From Elusimicrobiota bacterium (GTDB lineage Bacteria > Elusimicrobiota > Elusimicrobia > UBA1565): 19,665 bases of DNA. The position numbers were made by a program, and so were the translations under genes. Under the pieces are notes generated by a model. It was not told the origin of the DNA. It did no database searches and worked only from the letters and a program-made list of their open reading frames with translations. Below, one piece after another: positions 1 to 8,195 of the stretch (position 1 is the stretch's first letter; each line of letters begins with the position of its first letter). The DNA is taken from contig DMEZ01000014.1 of assembly GCA_003450735.1 (NCBI GenBank), positions 97,549-117,213 on the forward strand, written 5' to 3'.

Positions 1-428
<428 letters not shown>

Positions 429-431
429 GCC

Positions 432-1148
432 GTGCTCAGCGTCCTCGTCCCCTGCTTCGACGAGGCGGAAGGCCTGCCCCGCCTGGAGGCCGAGCTCTTC
501 CCGGCGCTCTCCCAGCTCGCAAACCCCTTCGAGGTGCTCGCCGTCGACGACGGTTCCGCCGATGCGACAAGACGCCTCCTGAGGGAGATGGCCTCCCGTC
601 ATCCCGGCATGAAGGTCCTCTCCCATGCCCGCAACGCGGGCATCGGAGCCTCGCTCAAGACCGGCCTCGCGGCCGCGCAGGGGGAGTGGCTCGTCCCCCT
701 CGACGCCGACCTCACCTTCCACCCCCGCCACATCGGGGAGATGCTCGCCGCCCAGCGGGAAAGCCTCGCCGACTGCGTCTGCGGCTCGCCTTTCCTGGCG
801 GCGAGCGCTGTCCCGCTGAGGCGGAGAGCGCCGAGCCTGGCGGTGAACCTCGCTTATCGCGCCCTGTTCGGATTTTCTCTGACGGCCTATACGCCCATGT
901 TCCGGCTCTACCGGGTCTCGGCTTTGCGGGCCATCGCCTTCGAGAGCGACGGCTTCGAAGTGTCCGCCGAGATCCTCGTGCGGATGATCAAGGCCGGGTT
1001 CAAGGCGGTCGACGTCCCGGTCCCCCTGGGCCGGCGCCTGAGCGGGGCCTCCAAGCTCCGCGAGCTGCGTGAATTGAAGGCCCACCTTAGGCTCATCGCG
1101 CGCCTGCTAGGCCTAAAGTCCCTTCCCCCGCGGCCGTTTCCAAGCTAA
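432..1148 (+). CDS. Family 2 glycosyltransferase, dolichol-phosphate mannosyltransferase-like
   Basis: This 238-residue protein starts at GTG 432, 3 nt after the preceding stop, so the two genes are probably cotranscribed. A GT-A fold is indicated by the N-terminal SVLVPCFDEAEGLP strand, the nucleotide-binding VDDGS motif (residues 38-42), the RNAGIGASLKTGL segment and a DAD metal-binding motif (91-93). The middle carries the PMFRLYR and ADILVRM-like acceptor-side features seen in polyprenyl-phosphate glycosyltransferases. No transmembrane helices follow the catalytic domain, unlike many DPM/GtrB-type enzymes. It probably moves a sugar from a nucleotide donor to a lipid carrier or growing glycan on the cytoplasmic face of the membrane. 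Donor and acceptor cannot be read from the sequence. Confidence 0.85.
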   Translation: MLSVLVPCFDEAEGLPRLEAELFPALSQLANPFEVLAVDDGSADATRRLLREMASRHPGMKVLSHARNAGIGASLKTGLAAAQGEWLVPLDADLTFHPRHIGEMLAAQRESLADCVCGSPFLAASAVPLRRRAPSLAVNLAYRALFGFSLTAYTPMFRLYRVSALRAIAFESDGFEVSAEILVRMIKAGFKAVDVPVPLGRRLSGASKLRELRELKAHLRLIARLLGLKSLPPRPFPS

Positions 1149-1151
1149 ACT
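1146..1151 (+). promoter_or_regulatory. -10 element for a predicted leaderless mRNA of the 1159 gene
   Basis: TAAACT matches the TANNNT -10 consensus and ends 7 nt before ATG 1159, so transcription would start at or next to the start codon. The hexamer overlaps the TAA stop of the glycosyltransferase. No Shine-Dalgarno sequence precedes this ATG. No clear -35 is seen. Confidence 0.5.
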
Positions 1152-1158
1152 CACTGCG

Positions 1159-2814
1159 ATGGCGGCTCTGCTCCGCATAGCCGTTCTTGTCCTTGTCTCC
1201 GCCCAGGCCTGGGCGGAGTGCCCCGCTTTCGACCCCTCCCATGAGCGGCTCTGGGGCTTCACCCAGCAGGCCTGGACAGCTGCCTGCGAGCGGAGCGAGG
1301 ACCCCGCCAAGGCCCTGGAACAAGCCAAGCGGGCGTTCATCCGGGACTGCGAGGCCCGCCACCCCGCCCTCCCAAAGGACAAGCTTTCCGCCTCCTGCGC
1401 GCTGGGCAAGCCCGGGGAAGAGTCCCTCTTCCCCGGCGGGGCCGAGCCGTTCCTCAAGCCCGCCGCCCCCGATTCGGCCTTCACGGGCCTCGACAAACTG
1501 ATCCAGGACGGCCCGGACGCCGCGCGCCTCGACGCGGCGTTCACCGGCGCGGCCGCGCGGGCCGCCATGCCCGAGGAGGGGTCCGGCGCACCCAAGGCCT
1601 TCCAGACCCTGCGTTCCGGCGCCAGGACGCTCGCACCGGCCGCGCTCGTCTACAGGGCGGCTCCTCCCAAGGAGCCGCCCATCTCCAGGGCCGACCTGGA
1701 CCGCTACGTCCGCCTCGAGGTCTTCGCCGGGCAGGCCGCGCGGACGCTCGATCGCTGGACCGGCGGCCGGCTCTCCGACCGCCTGCTCCCCGAGGAGAAG
1801 CGGTTCGCCCAGGACGTCCTCTCGCACCTGCAGAGCTCGTCGGAAGGGCGGGTCATCCTCCGCAGCCTCATCGAGGAGAGCAGGAAGTCGGGCCAGCCGG
1901 TGAGCATCCGCATCGTCGACTACCCCGGGACCCAGGTCATCAAGTACAGCGGCATCGAGGACCTGCAGGGAGGGGTCTACGGCGAAGCCTATACGGCTGA
2001 GGGCGTCCTGCACCTCAACCGCGCGTTCATGAGATATCAGGACCGGGACGCCGCCATCGAGGACGCGGCCGGCACGGCCGGGCACGAGCTCAACCACATC
2101 CGGCTCTACCGCAAAGTGAAGCGCCTCCTGCCGGAATACGCGGACGTCTTCGACAACGACCTCAGCGACGAGATCGCGGCCCGCGTGAAGGGAGCGCTCG
2201 TCTCGGTCGAGCTCAACCGCGGCCGTGCGACCAGCGACACCGAAGGCGCCCGCGGCATCGCGGCGGACGCGGAAGGCTATTTCGAGCGCATGAAGCTCTG
2301 GAGCCCCGGCTATTCGCTCAGCCTGGACCTCGCCGAGATGGCCGACCCGCTCCAGGCCTACCAAGGCCGGCTGGGCGCGCTGGAGGAGGCCCTGCAGGAC
2401 GCCAAGGACTCGCTCAAGGAACAGCCCCGCCTCCTGCGCCGCATCAGGCACTTCGAGACCGTCCACAAGCTCGCCGGACGCCTCGACGAGCTCAAGGGGC
2501 AGGTCGAGGCCAACCTCAAGACCCTGCCTTCGGACATCGAGCAGTACGAGGAGACCCTCAAGCTGGTCCGCCAGCAGATCGCCTACCTCGGCTCCTCCGA
2601 GGGGAGGACGATGCTCGAGAAGCTCCGGAAGGCCTCCCAAGACCCCAAGTACGGGAAGATCATGCAGGAGGTCCGCGCCGACCTCGCCAAGCTCAAAGAG
2701 CGCACCGCCGCCCGGCCGCTGCCCAAACCCAAGCCGGATAGCCGACAGATCGGGTGGGCGGAGTTCCACGAGCTGGTCAAGAAGGACCTCAGCCATGCGA
2801 AAGACCTGGATTAA
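1159..2814 (+). CDS. Exported protein with zincin-type HELNH motif, putative metallopeptidase
   Basis: This 551-residue protein begins with a signal peptide (hydrophobic residues 4-18, likely cleavage after AWA at about residue 19) and should act outside the cytoplasm. Residues 309-313 read HELNH, preceded by AG, which fits the HExxH zinc site of zincin metallopeptidases. The best third-ligand candidate is Glu338 in SDEIAAR, 25 residues after the second histidine, a spacing used by gluzincins. The C-terminal third (about 390-540) is rich in charged heptad-like segments and is probably coiled coil. I cannot assign a named peptidase family, and substrates are unknown. The start was chosen for the signal peptide and the -10 hexamer just upstream. 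The next gene overlaps its last 20 nt. Confidence 0.75.
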   Translation: MAALLRIAVLVLVSAQAWAECPAFDPSHERLWGFTQQAWTAACERSEDPAKALEQAKRAFIRDCEARHPALPKDKLSASCALGKPGEESLFPGGAEPFLKPAAPDSAFTGLDKLIQDGPDAARLDAAFTGAAARAAMPEEGSGAPKAFQTLRSGARTLAPAALVYRAAPPKEPPISRADLDRYVRLEVFAGQAARTLDRWTGGRLSDRLLPEEKRFAQDVLSHLQSSSEGRVILRSLIEESRKSGQPVSIRIVDYPGTQVIKYSGIEDLQGGVYGEAYTAEGVLHLNRAFMRYQDRDAAIEDAAGTAGHELNHIRLYRKVKRLLPEYADVFDNDLSDEIAARVKGALVSVELNRGRATSDTEGARGIAADAEGYFERMKLWSPGYSLSLDLAEMADPLQAYQGRLGALEEALQDAKDSLKEQPRLLRRIRHFETVHKLAGRLDELKGQVEANLKTLPSDIEQYEETLKLVRQQIAYLGSSEGRTMLEKLRKASQDPKYGKIMQEVRADLAKLKERTAARPLPKPKPDSRQIGWAEFHELVKKDLSHAKDLD

Positions 2815-3286
2815 CGCCCTGCTGGCGCTCATCGTCCCGGCGGCGGGCTTCGGCGCCCAGGCCTACAGGAGCGAGCGGATGGACAAGCTCTACCAGTGCG
2901 AAGTCCCCGAGGGATGGACGGAGCGCGCGCTCGAGGCCCCGGAGAAGGGCGCGGCCTACTCCAGCGGACTCCTGCGCATCAAGGCCGCCCGGCACGCCGG
3001 GAAGACCCCGGAAGCCTATCTGGCGGGCTTGAGCCGCAAGCCCAAGAAGGCCGGCTCGGTCAAGGTCGCCGGCAAGACCGCGGACCTCTGGACTCTCCGC
3101 TACGAGACCCGTCCGCGGGGCGCGGCCCGGGAATACGTCTACGAGGAGCTCGTCCTCCTGCCCGACAAGCAAGGCTTCTGGGAGCTGAAATTCACGAGCG
3201 CCTCCCGGATGTACCGCGAGACCCCCAGGGGGCTCGAGGCCTGGAAGCGCTTCCTGGCCTCCTTCAAGCCCGAAATACAGCCGTAA
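2795..3286 (+). CDS. Small exported protein of unknown function
   Basis: The 163-residue product has an N-terminal signal peptide (hydrophobic stretch about residues 6-20, ending near GFGAQA). The mature part starts with a CEVPEGWT segment and ends with a strand-rich region, EYVYEELVLLP through FWELKFTSAS, followed by a helix with RFLASFKP. That arrangement resembles the PsbP/Mog1/DcrB-type fold, in which a protein begins with a 'P-x-GW' motif and ends with a long helix; this is a loose fold-level impression, not a family assignment. ATG 2795 lies inside the end of the putative peptidase gene, with AAGGA 8 nt upstream, so translation is probably coupled to it. The overlap suggests that the two exported proteins work together. 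Confidence 0.7.
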   Translation: MRKTWINALLALIVPAAGFGAQAYRSERMDKLYQCEVPEGWTERALEAPEKGAAYSSGLLRIKAARHAGKTPEAYLAGLSRKPKKAGSVKVAGKTADLWTLRYETRPRGAAREYVYEELVLLPDKQGFWELKFTSASRMYRETPRGLEAWKRFLASFKPEIQP

Positions 3287-3317
3287 CATCCTTTTTGTAA
3301 CCTTATAGCGTGGGCGC

Positions 3318-3348
3318 CGAGCCGACCTGCCGCAGGGCGGGCGGCTCG
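3318..3348 (+). promoter_or_regulatory. Stem-loop in the leader of the coiled-coil gene
   Basis: CGAGCCG (3318-3324) pairs with CGGCTCG (3342-3348), and an inner CCTG/CAGG stem (3326-3329 with 3333-3336) closes a 3-nt loop. It lies between an A/T-rich stretch (3291-3309, a possible promoter with TTATAG) and ATG 3375. It has no T-tract, so it is not a terminator. It may influence mRNA stability or translation of the downstream gene. Confidence 0.4.
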
Positions 3349-3374
3349 TCATCATTCTGGAGCAGGGAGCGACA

Positions 3375-6300
3375 ATGGACCAAGAGCTCGATCCGACCAC
3401 CGTCAACGACGTCGAGACCGCGCGGCTGGCCCTCCGCTGGGCCCTGGAGAAGATCCGGGCCCTGCAGGACGAGGTCGGCAAGTCGCAGTCGACCGCGCAG
3501 GACGCCGTGGACAAGCTCCGCCTCGCCGCCGAGCAGATCGCCCACAAGGACGCCGCCATCCTGCGCTGGCAGAACACCATCAAGGTCTGGGAAGCCAACT
3601 GGAAGGACCAGCAGCGCATGGAGGAGGAGATCCGCGAGCGCCTGAAGAAGGAGCTGGTGCGCGAAGAGGACGCGGCCTCCCGCGAGGCCCGCCGCCAGCT
3701 CGAACTCCAGATCGCGGCTCTTCAGAAAGAGGTCCAAGCGAGAGAGGCGGCCCTCGGCGAGATGCGCCGGGAGCAGATCGACGCGGTCAAGGCGGCCGTT
3801 CTCGAGAAGGAGAAGGAAGCCCAGGCCCTGCTCGCCCACCAGCAGAAGGCCTTCGAGGAGACCAAGCAGGCCCTGCTCGCCCGCCAGGAGATCCAGGCCG
3901 AGGCCCTGCGCGCGAAGGAGAAGGACGTCGAGGAGCAGCAGCGCCTCATCGACGAGAAGATCCGCGCCAAGGAGACCGATTTCCGCCGCAAGTACCAGCT
4001 CTTCGAGGAAGACCTTCTGCGGCGCAACCAGGAAGCCCTGGCCCGCGAGGAGGGCAACCTCGCCTCCCGCTTCGAGGCCAAGCTCGTCCAGCAGGAGAAC
4101 CAGCTGCGCCTCAAGGAGGCGCAGGTCGACGAGCACCGCAAGCGGCTGGAGGGCGAGGCCGTCCGCCGCGCAGAGGAGCTCGAGGCCGCCGCCCGCGCCA
4201 AGGCCGCCCAGCTCGACGAACTGCGCGGCAAGCAGGAGGCCGAGCTCGAGAAGCGCCGGGAGGAGCTCGAGGCCGCCTACCAGCACAAGTACGAGAAGGA
4301 GTGGGGACGCCTGCAGGGCCGGCTGGACGCCGAGCGCAAGCTCCTCGAGGAGCACCACCGGGAGAAGGAGGCCCGCCTCGACGAGGACATCCTGCGCCGC
4401 AACCAGGAGGTCCAGCTGCACTACCAGAAGACCGAGGAGACCCTCATCGCGAAGTACCAGGCCATCCAGAACCAGCTCATCGCCAAGGAGAAGGAGCTCT
4501 GGAAGGCGCACCAGAAGCACCTCGACGAGACCCTCGCCAAGAACCGCGCCGAGCTCTCGGCCCAGCAGGAGGCCCTCCAGCAGGCTTTCGAGAAGAAGGA
4601 GGAGGAGCTCTTCCAGAAGCAGAAGAACCTGGAGGAGGCCTACGAGCGCAAGGAGGCCGAGCTCTTCGCCCGCGAGCAGCGGCTCGGCGGGGGGGACCGG
4701 CAGAAGGGGGGGCCCCCCCCCCGCCGCTTCCAGGAGGAGCAGGCCGCCGCCGCCGAGAAAGGCAAGGCGGAATGGGACCTCCAGCGCCAGAAGCTCGCCG
4801 AGGCCCTCAAGGCCCAGCGCGAGCAGTTCGAAGCCGACCGCCGCGCCTTCGAAGCCGACGCCCAGCGCCGCGAGGCCGAGCTTTTCGACCAGTCCCGCCG
4901 CCTCGAGGTCGAGAAGACCCGGCACCGCGCCGAATTCGAGCAGGCCGTCCAGGCCAAGGTCCAGGAGACCGAGGCGAGGCTGGCCGCCAGAGAGGCGGAG
5001 CTGCGCGAGCGCGCCCAGCGCATGGAGGAGGCCTACCAGGCGAAGACCCAGGAAGCCGAGGCCCGCTCGGCCGCGCGCGAGGAAGAGTTCCGTGCGCGGG
5101 CCCGCGCGCTCGAGGAAGGCGCCCTCGCCCGCTGGGCCCAGCGCGAGAAGGAGCTCCAGGCCCAGCACGCGCGCGCCCTCGAGGACCTCCGGGAGAAGTT
5201 CGCCGCCGACCTCGAGGCCGAACGCCGCGCCGTCGAGACCGCCTACGCCAAGCGCCAGGAGGAGCTCTCCCAGGCCTCCCTCGCCAAGGAGACCGACCTC
5301 CGCCGCCAGATGCAGGCCGAGCAGACCGCCTGGCTGCGCGAGCAGGAGGCCTCCTTCGAGTCCCTGCGCAAGGACGTCGTGGAGAAGGGCCTTCGCGAGT
5401 CTTCCGTCCTCCGCGCCCAGCATGAGGAGAAGATGCAGACGCTCGAAGCCGAGAGCCGCGCGCGCCTGCTCGAGGAGCAGAAGGCCCTGAACGCGCGGCT
5501 GCGCGCCCTGGAGGGCGAGCTCGAGGAGCGCTACCAGGCGATGCAGTCCCAGGTGCAGTCCGAGGCCGCGCGCAAGGAGGCCGAGGCGGAACGCCGCCGG
5601 GACGCCGCCTTCTCCGCCGAACGGGAGAAGCTCAAGGCCGAGAAAGCCGAGCTCGAGACCGCCGCCAAGCAGCTCAAGGCCAGCCTCGAGACCGCGTTCG
5701 CCGACAAGGAGCGGCGCCTGCGGGAGGAGAATTTCGCCCGCGAGACCGCGCTCAAGGCCGAGGTCGCCCGCCAGGAAGACCAGTACCGGCAGGCCTATGA
5801 GGAAGCCCTCTCCAAGGAAAAGGCCTCCCTGGAGGCGCGCCACGCGGCCCTCGAGCGGCAGCTGCGCGAGTCTTTCGAAGCCAAGGAAGCCGCGGCTCAC
5901 GAGACCTGGGCCAAGCGCGAGTCGGAGTGGCTGGCCCAGCGGGAGAAGGCCCTCGCCGAGGAGCGCGAGCGCCTCGCCCAGGCCTTCCGCCAGAAGGAGG
6001 CCGTCCTCGAGAACCTGCGCAAGGGGCTGGAGGAGAAGTTCCAGGCGCGTGTGCGCGAGCTGGAGGGCGAGCTGAACGCCAAGAGCCAGCGCTTCGAGGA
6101 GGAGATCCGCCGGCAGAAGGAGGAGGCCGAGGCCCTGCGCATGACCCTCCAGCTGGAGGCCCGCAGCCGCGAAGCCCAGCTCCACGAGCAGTTCCGGCAG
6201 AAGGAGGCCCAGCTCAAGGGCGCCATCGACTCTCGCCGCAACGAGCTCGCCCAGTTCGAGGCCGAGCTCCACGCCAAGTGGGTGGCCCGCGAGTCCGAGC

Positions 6301-7181
6301 TCATGCAGAAGCTCGCCGAGGAGAAGACCCGCTGGCTGAAAGGCCAGCGCGACGCGCTCGAGAAGGAGCGCCAGGAGTGGGAGTCGGTCAAGGAGCGCGA
6401 GTGGGACGCCCGCCGCAAGGAGCTCGACCTCTCCTACCAGCAGAAGGAGAACATGCTCGACGAGGTCATCCGCGGCCGCGCCAAGGAAGTCGAGGCCTCG
6501 CTCGTGCAGAAGGAGAAGGACCTCATCCTGAACTACGAGGACCAGCTCTTCAAGGCCCGCACCGAGCTCGACGGCGCCTACCGCGCCCGGGAAGAGGCGC
6601 TCCAGATGAAGGCCCTGGAGCTCGAGAAGAAGCTCACCGCCGACTGGGTCGCCAAGGAGAACGCCTGGAACATGCAGAAGGGCGAGCTCGTCGAACGCGA
6701 GATCACCGCCCTGCGCGAGGAGTTCAAGGCGAAGGAAGCCGAGATGACGCGGCGCATCGAGGAGATGGAGCGCCAGCACGCCGCGCGCCGCCAGGCCCTC
6801 GAGGAGCAGATCGACCGCAAGCGCAAGGAGCTCGAGACCGCCGTGGCCGCGGAGCGGGATGCCGCCCGGGAGGCCGCCGAACGGCGTTCGGCCGAGATCG
6901 AGGAGACGTTCCGCGCGAAGTCGGCCGAGCTCGAACGGGAGAAGGTCCGGGCCAGCGCCTATCTCCAGAAGCGCGAGGAGGAGCTCCAGGCCCAGTCCCA
7001 GCGCCGGGACACCGAGCTCCGCAAGGCCTGGGAGATGAAGCAGCTCGAGTTCGCCGGACAGTACGAGGAGAAGCTCCACAAGCTCGCCGAGGAGCGCGCA
7101 GAGCTCCAGAAGGACTACGAGCGGCGCGTCAAGGAGCTGGAGCTGCGTCAGCAGAAGGGCCGCCAGACGACCAGCGACTGA
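3375..7181 (+). CDS. Giant cytoplasmic coiled-coil protein, function unknown
   Basis: The 1268-residue protein is almost entirely Glu, Lys, Arg, Gln, Ala and Leu in heptad-like order, so it should form one very long alpha-helical coiled coil. It has no cysteine, no signal peptide and no membrane segment. The only prolines are Pro7 and Pro447-449. A less repetitive N-terminal segment (about residues 1-75, containing TVNDVETARLALRWALEKI and several tryptophans) may be an interaction module. Recurrent units such as (Y/F)xxKExEL recur along the protein, and LLRRNQEALAREE near residue 217 returns as ILRRNQEVQLHYQ near 339, suggesting growth by internal duplication. AGGGAG lies 5 nt before ATG 3375. 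A filament, scaffold or spacer role is possible, but no named family is recognised. Confidence 0.85.
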   Translation: MDQELDPTTVNDVETARLALRWALEKIRALQDEVGKSQSTAQDAVDKLRLAAEQIAHKDAAILRWQNTIKVWEANWKDQQRMEEEIRERLKKELVREEDAASREARRQLELQIAALQKEVQAREAALGEMRREQIDAVKAAVLEKEKEAQALLAHQQKAFEETKQALLARQEIQAEALRAKEKDVEEQQRLIDEKIRAKETDFRRKYQLFEEDLLRRNQEALAREEGNLASRFEAKLVQQENQLRLKEAQVDEHRKRLEGEAVRRAEELEAAARAKAAQLDELRGKQEAELEKRREELEAAYQHKYEKEWGRLQGRLDAERKLLEEHHREKEARLDEDILRRNQEVQLHYQKTEETLIAKYQAIQNQLIAKEKELWKAHQKHLDETLAKNRAELSAQQEALQQAFEKKEEELFQKQKNLEEAYERKEAELFAREQRLGGGDRQKGGPPPRRFQEEQAAAAEKGKAEWDLQRQKLAEALKAQREQFEADRRAFEADAQRREAELFDQSRRLEVEKTRHRAEFEQAVQAKVQETEARLAAREAELRERAQRMEEAYQAKTQEAEARSAAREEEFRARARALEEGALARWAQREKELQAQHARALEDLREKFAADLEAERRAVETAYAKRQEELSQASLAKETDLRRQMQAEQTAWLREQEASFESLRKDVVEKGLRESSVLRAQHEEKMQTLEAESRARLLEEQKALNARLRALEGELEERYQAMQSQVQSEAARKEAEAERRRDAAFSAEREKLKAEKAELETAAKQLKASLETAFADKERRLREENFARETALKAEVARQEDQYRQAYEEALSKEKASLEARHAALERQLRESFEAKEAAAHETWAKRESEWLAQREKALAEERERLAQAFRQKEAVLENLRKGLEEKFQARVRELEGELNAKSQRFEEEIRRQKEEAEALRMTLQLEARSREAQLHEQFRQKEAQLKGAIDSRRNELAQFEAELHAKWVARESELMQKLAEEKTRWLKGQRDALEKERQEWESVKEREWDARRKELDLSYQQKENMLDEVIRGRAKEVEASLVQKEKDLILNYEDQLFKARTELDGAYRAREEALQMKALELEKKLTADWVAKENAWNMQKGELVEREITALREEFKAKEAEMTRRIEEMERQHAARRQALEEQIDRKRKELETAVAAERDAAREAAERRSAEIEETFRAKSAELEREKVRASAYLQKREEELQAQSQRRDTELRKAWEMKQLEFAGQYEEKLHKLAEERAELQKDYERRVKELELRQQKGRQTTSD
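4689..4722 (+). repeat. G7 ... G7C10 homopolymer patch inside the coiled-coil gene
   Basis: Seven G at 4689-4695 are followed, 10 nt later, by seven G (4706-4712) running directly into ten C (4713-4722). The junction contains a 14-nt perfect palindrome. It encodes GGG (residues 438-440) and GGPPP (445-449), the only Gly/Pro-rich point in an otherwise continuous helix. The reading frame is kept. Confidence 0.9.
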
Positions 7182-7197
7182 CGCGGGGAGGCTTTGC

Positions 7198-7203
7198 TAT
7201 CAT
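7198..7203 (+). promoter_or_regulatory. Extended -10 element for a predicted leaderless mRNA of the 7210 operon
   Basis: TATCAT, preceded by TGC (an extended -10, TGn), ends 6 nt before GTG 7210. The nearest purine-rich stretch, GGGGAGG at 7184-7190, is 19 nt from the start codon, too far to be a normal Shine-Dalgarno site. No good -35 is seen. This would be the promoter of the seven-gene run. Confidence 0.5.
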
Positions 7204-7209
7204 AGCCCC

Positions 7210-8184
7210 GTGGAGAAGCTGAGTCCGCATCGTTTGGCGTCGTACGTCCTCTTCGCCCTGTTCTTCGCGGCCGCCATCGCCTTCCACCTCGGCCCGGCTC
7301 TCATCGCCGGGCTCTTCGCCTACTCCATCCTGGACCTCTCCCACCGCCTCTGCGCGCGCCGGATGCGGGTCTTCACGTCCAAGATGTCGGCCGTCATCCT
7401 CTTCCTGGTCGTGGCGGCCGGGATGAGCTGGACGATGGCGCACTTCCTCCGGCAGAGCTTCTCCACCCTGCCGGCCCTCATCACGACCACCCTGCCCAGG
7501 CTCATCGAGATCGCCGGCCGCTGGGGCGTCGAGCTCCCCTTCGAGAACCTCGATGAGCTCCGCCGCGCCCTGGGGGAGGCGCTCAAGGAGAACGTCGGGG
7601 GGGTCACGCAGGTCTCGGGGCTCGTCACCAAGGGCTTCTTCCACGTCCTTTTGGCCGTCGTGGCGGCCGTCCTGGCCTTCCTTTCGCCCAGGCAGGAGGT
7701 CAACCGCAGCACCCAGTACGGGGCCCTGCGCGCGGAGTTCGACGAGCGCATCCGCCGCTTCCTGGAGAGCTTCGAGCGCGTATTGGGCGCCCAGGTCGCC
7801 ATCTCCGCCATCAACACGACGCTGACCGCCCTCTTCCTGCTCTTCCTGTCCTTCCCCTACGCCGCCTTCCTCATCCCGGCGACCTTCATCCTCGGGATCC
7901 TCCCCATCATCGGGAACATCCTGAGCAACACCATCATCTGCGCGGCCGCTCTCACCCTGTCCCTGCGCCACGCCGTGCTCGCCCTCATCTTCCTGGTCGT
8001 CATCCACAAGGGCGAGTATTTCCTCAACAGCCGCATCATCGGCACCTCCATCCGCGTCCCCATGTGGCAGACCCTGCTCGGCATCCTGGTCGGGGAGGTC
8101 GTCATGGGGATCCCCGGCATCATCCTGGCCCCGGCCATCCTCCACTACGTCCGCCGCGAGCTGGAGTCCATACCGGCTGAATAA
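7210..8184 (+). CDS. AI-2E family transporter (PerM-like permease)
   Basis: This 324-residue polytopic membrane protein has hydrophobic segments near residues 10-40, 58-80 and 143-160, then a dense cluster from about 197 to 315. The C-terminal half carries the family hallmarks: ERVLGAQVAISAINT, the FILGILPIIGNI loop, EYFLNSRIIGTSIRVP and the PGIILAPAILHY ending. The family name comes from a proposed autoinducer-2 exporter (TqsA), but other members are Na+/H+ or Na+(Li+)/H+ antiporters or have unknown substrates, so transport cargo cannot be inferred. At 324 residues it is slightly short for the family. The start is GTG 7210, chosen because the -10 element lies immediately upstream. The next gene begins 11 nt after its stop. 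Confidence 0.88.
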   Translation: MEKLSPHRLASYVLFALFFAAAIAFHLGPALIAGLFAYSILDLSHRLCARRMRVFTSKMSAVILFLVVAAGMSWTMAHFLRQSFSTLPALITTTLPRLIEIAGRWGVELPFENLDELRRALGEALKENVGGVTQVSGLVTKGFFHVLLAVVAAVLAFLSPRQEVNRSTQYGALRAEFDERIRRFLESFERVLGAQVAISAINTTLTALFLLFLSFPYAAFLIPATFILGILPIIGNILSNTIICAAALTLSLRHAVLALIFLVVIHKGEYFLNSRIIGTSIRVPMWQTLLGILVGEVVMGIPGIILAPAILHYVRRELESIPAE

Positions 8185-8189
8185 GGAGG
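8183..8189 (+). promoter_or_regulatory. Strong Shine-Dalgarno site that supports a TTG start
   Basis: AAGGAGG sits 6 nt before TTG 8196 and overlaps the end of the permease gene. It favours TTG 8196 over the in-frame ATG at 8217, which has no such site. Confidence 0.75.
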
Positions 8190-8195
8190 ACGACA

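Noticed and set aside
1093..2832. A 579-codon minus-strand open frame over the HELNH gene
   Set aside because: It is a high-GC antisense shadow without recognisable motifs; the plus strand has a signal peptide and a zinc motif. Similar shadows at 7129-8205, 8295-9464, 9232-10326, 10317-11261 and 17573-18895 were rejected for the same reason.
3262..3296. Terminator after the 2795 gene, from an inverted repeat near 3250 and TTTTT at 3292-3296
   Set aside because: The inverted repeat is inside the coding sequence, about 20 nt away from the T-tract, so the two do not form an intrinsic terminator.
3310..3645. GTG 3310 just after TTATAG as a possible leaderless gene
   Set aside because: The frame overlaps the coiled-coil gene out of phase, its product is Ser/Arg-rich and uninformative, and TATAGC does not fit TANNNT.
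3303..7079. A 1258-codon open frame on the minus strand, opposite the coiled-coil gene
   Set aside because: Its product is only Leu, Gly, Ala and Val. It arises because GAG, GCC and CGC codons on the plus strand read as CTC, GGC and GCG and give no stops. It has no ribosome binding site or promoter, and the plus-strand coil is plainly the coding sense.
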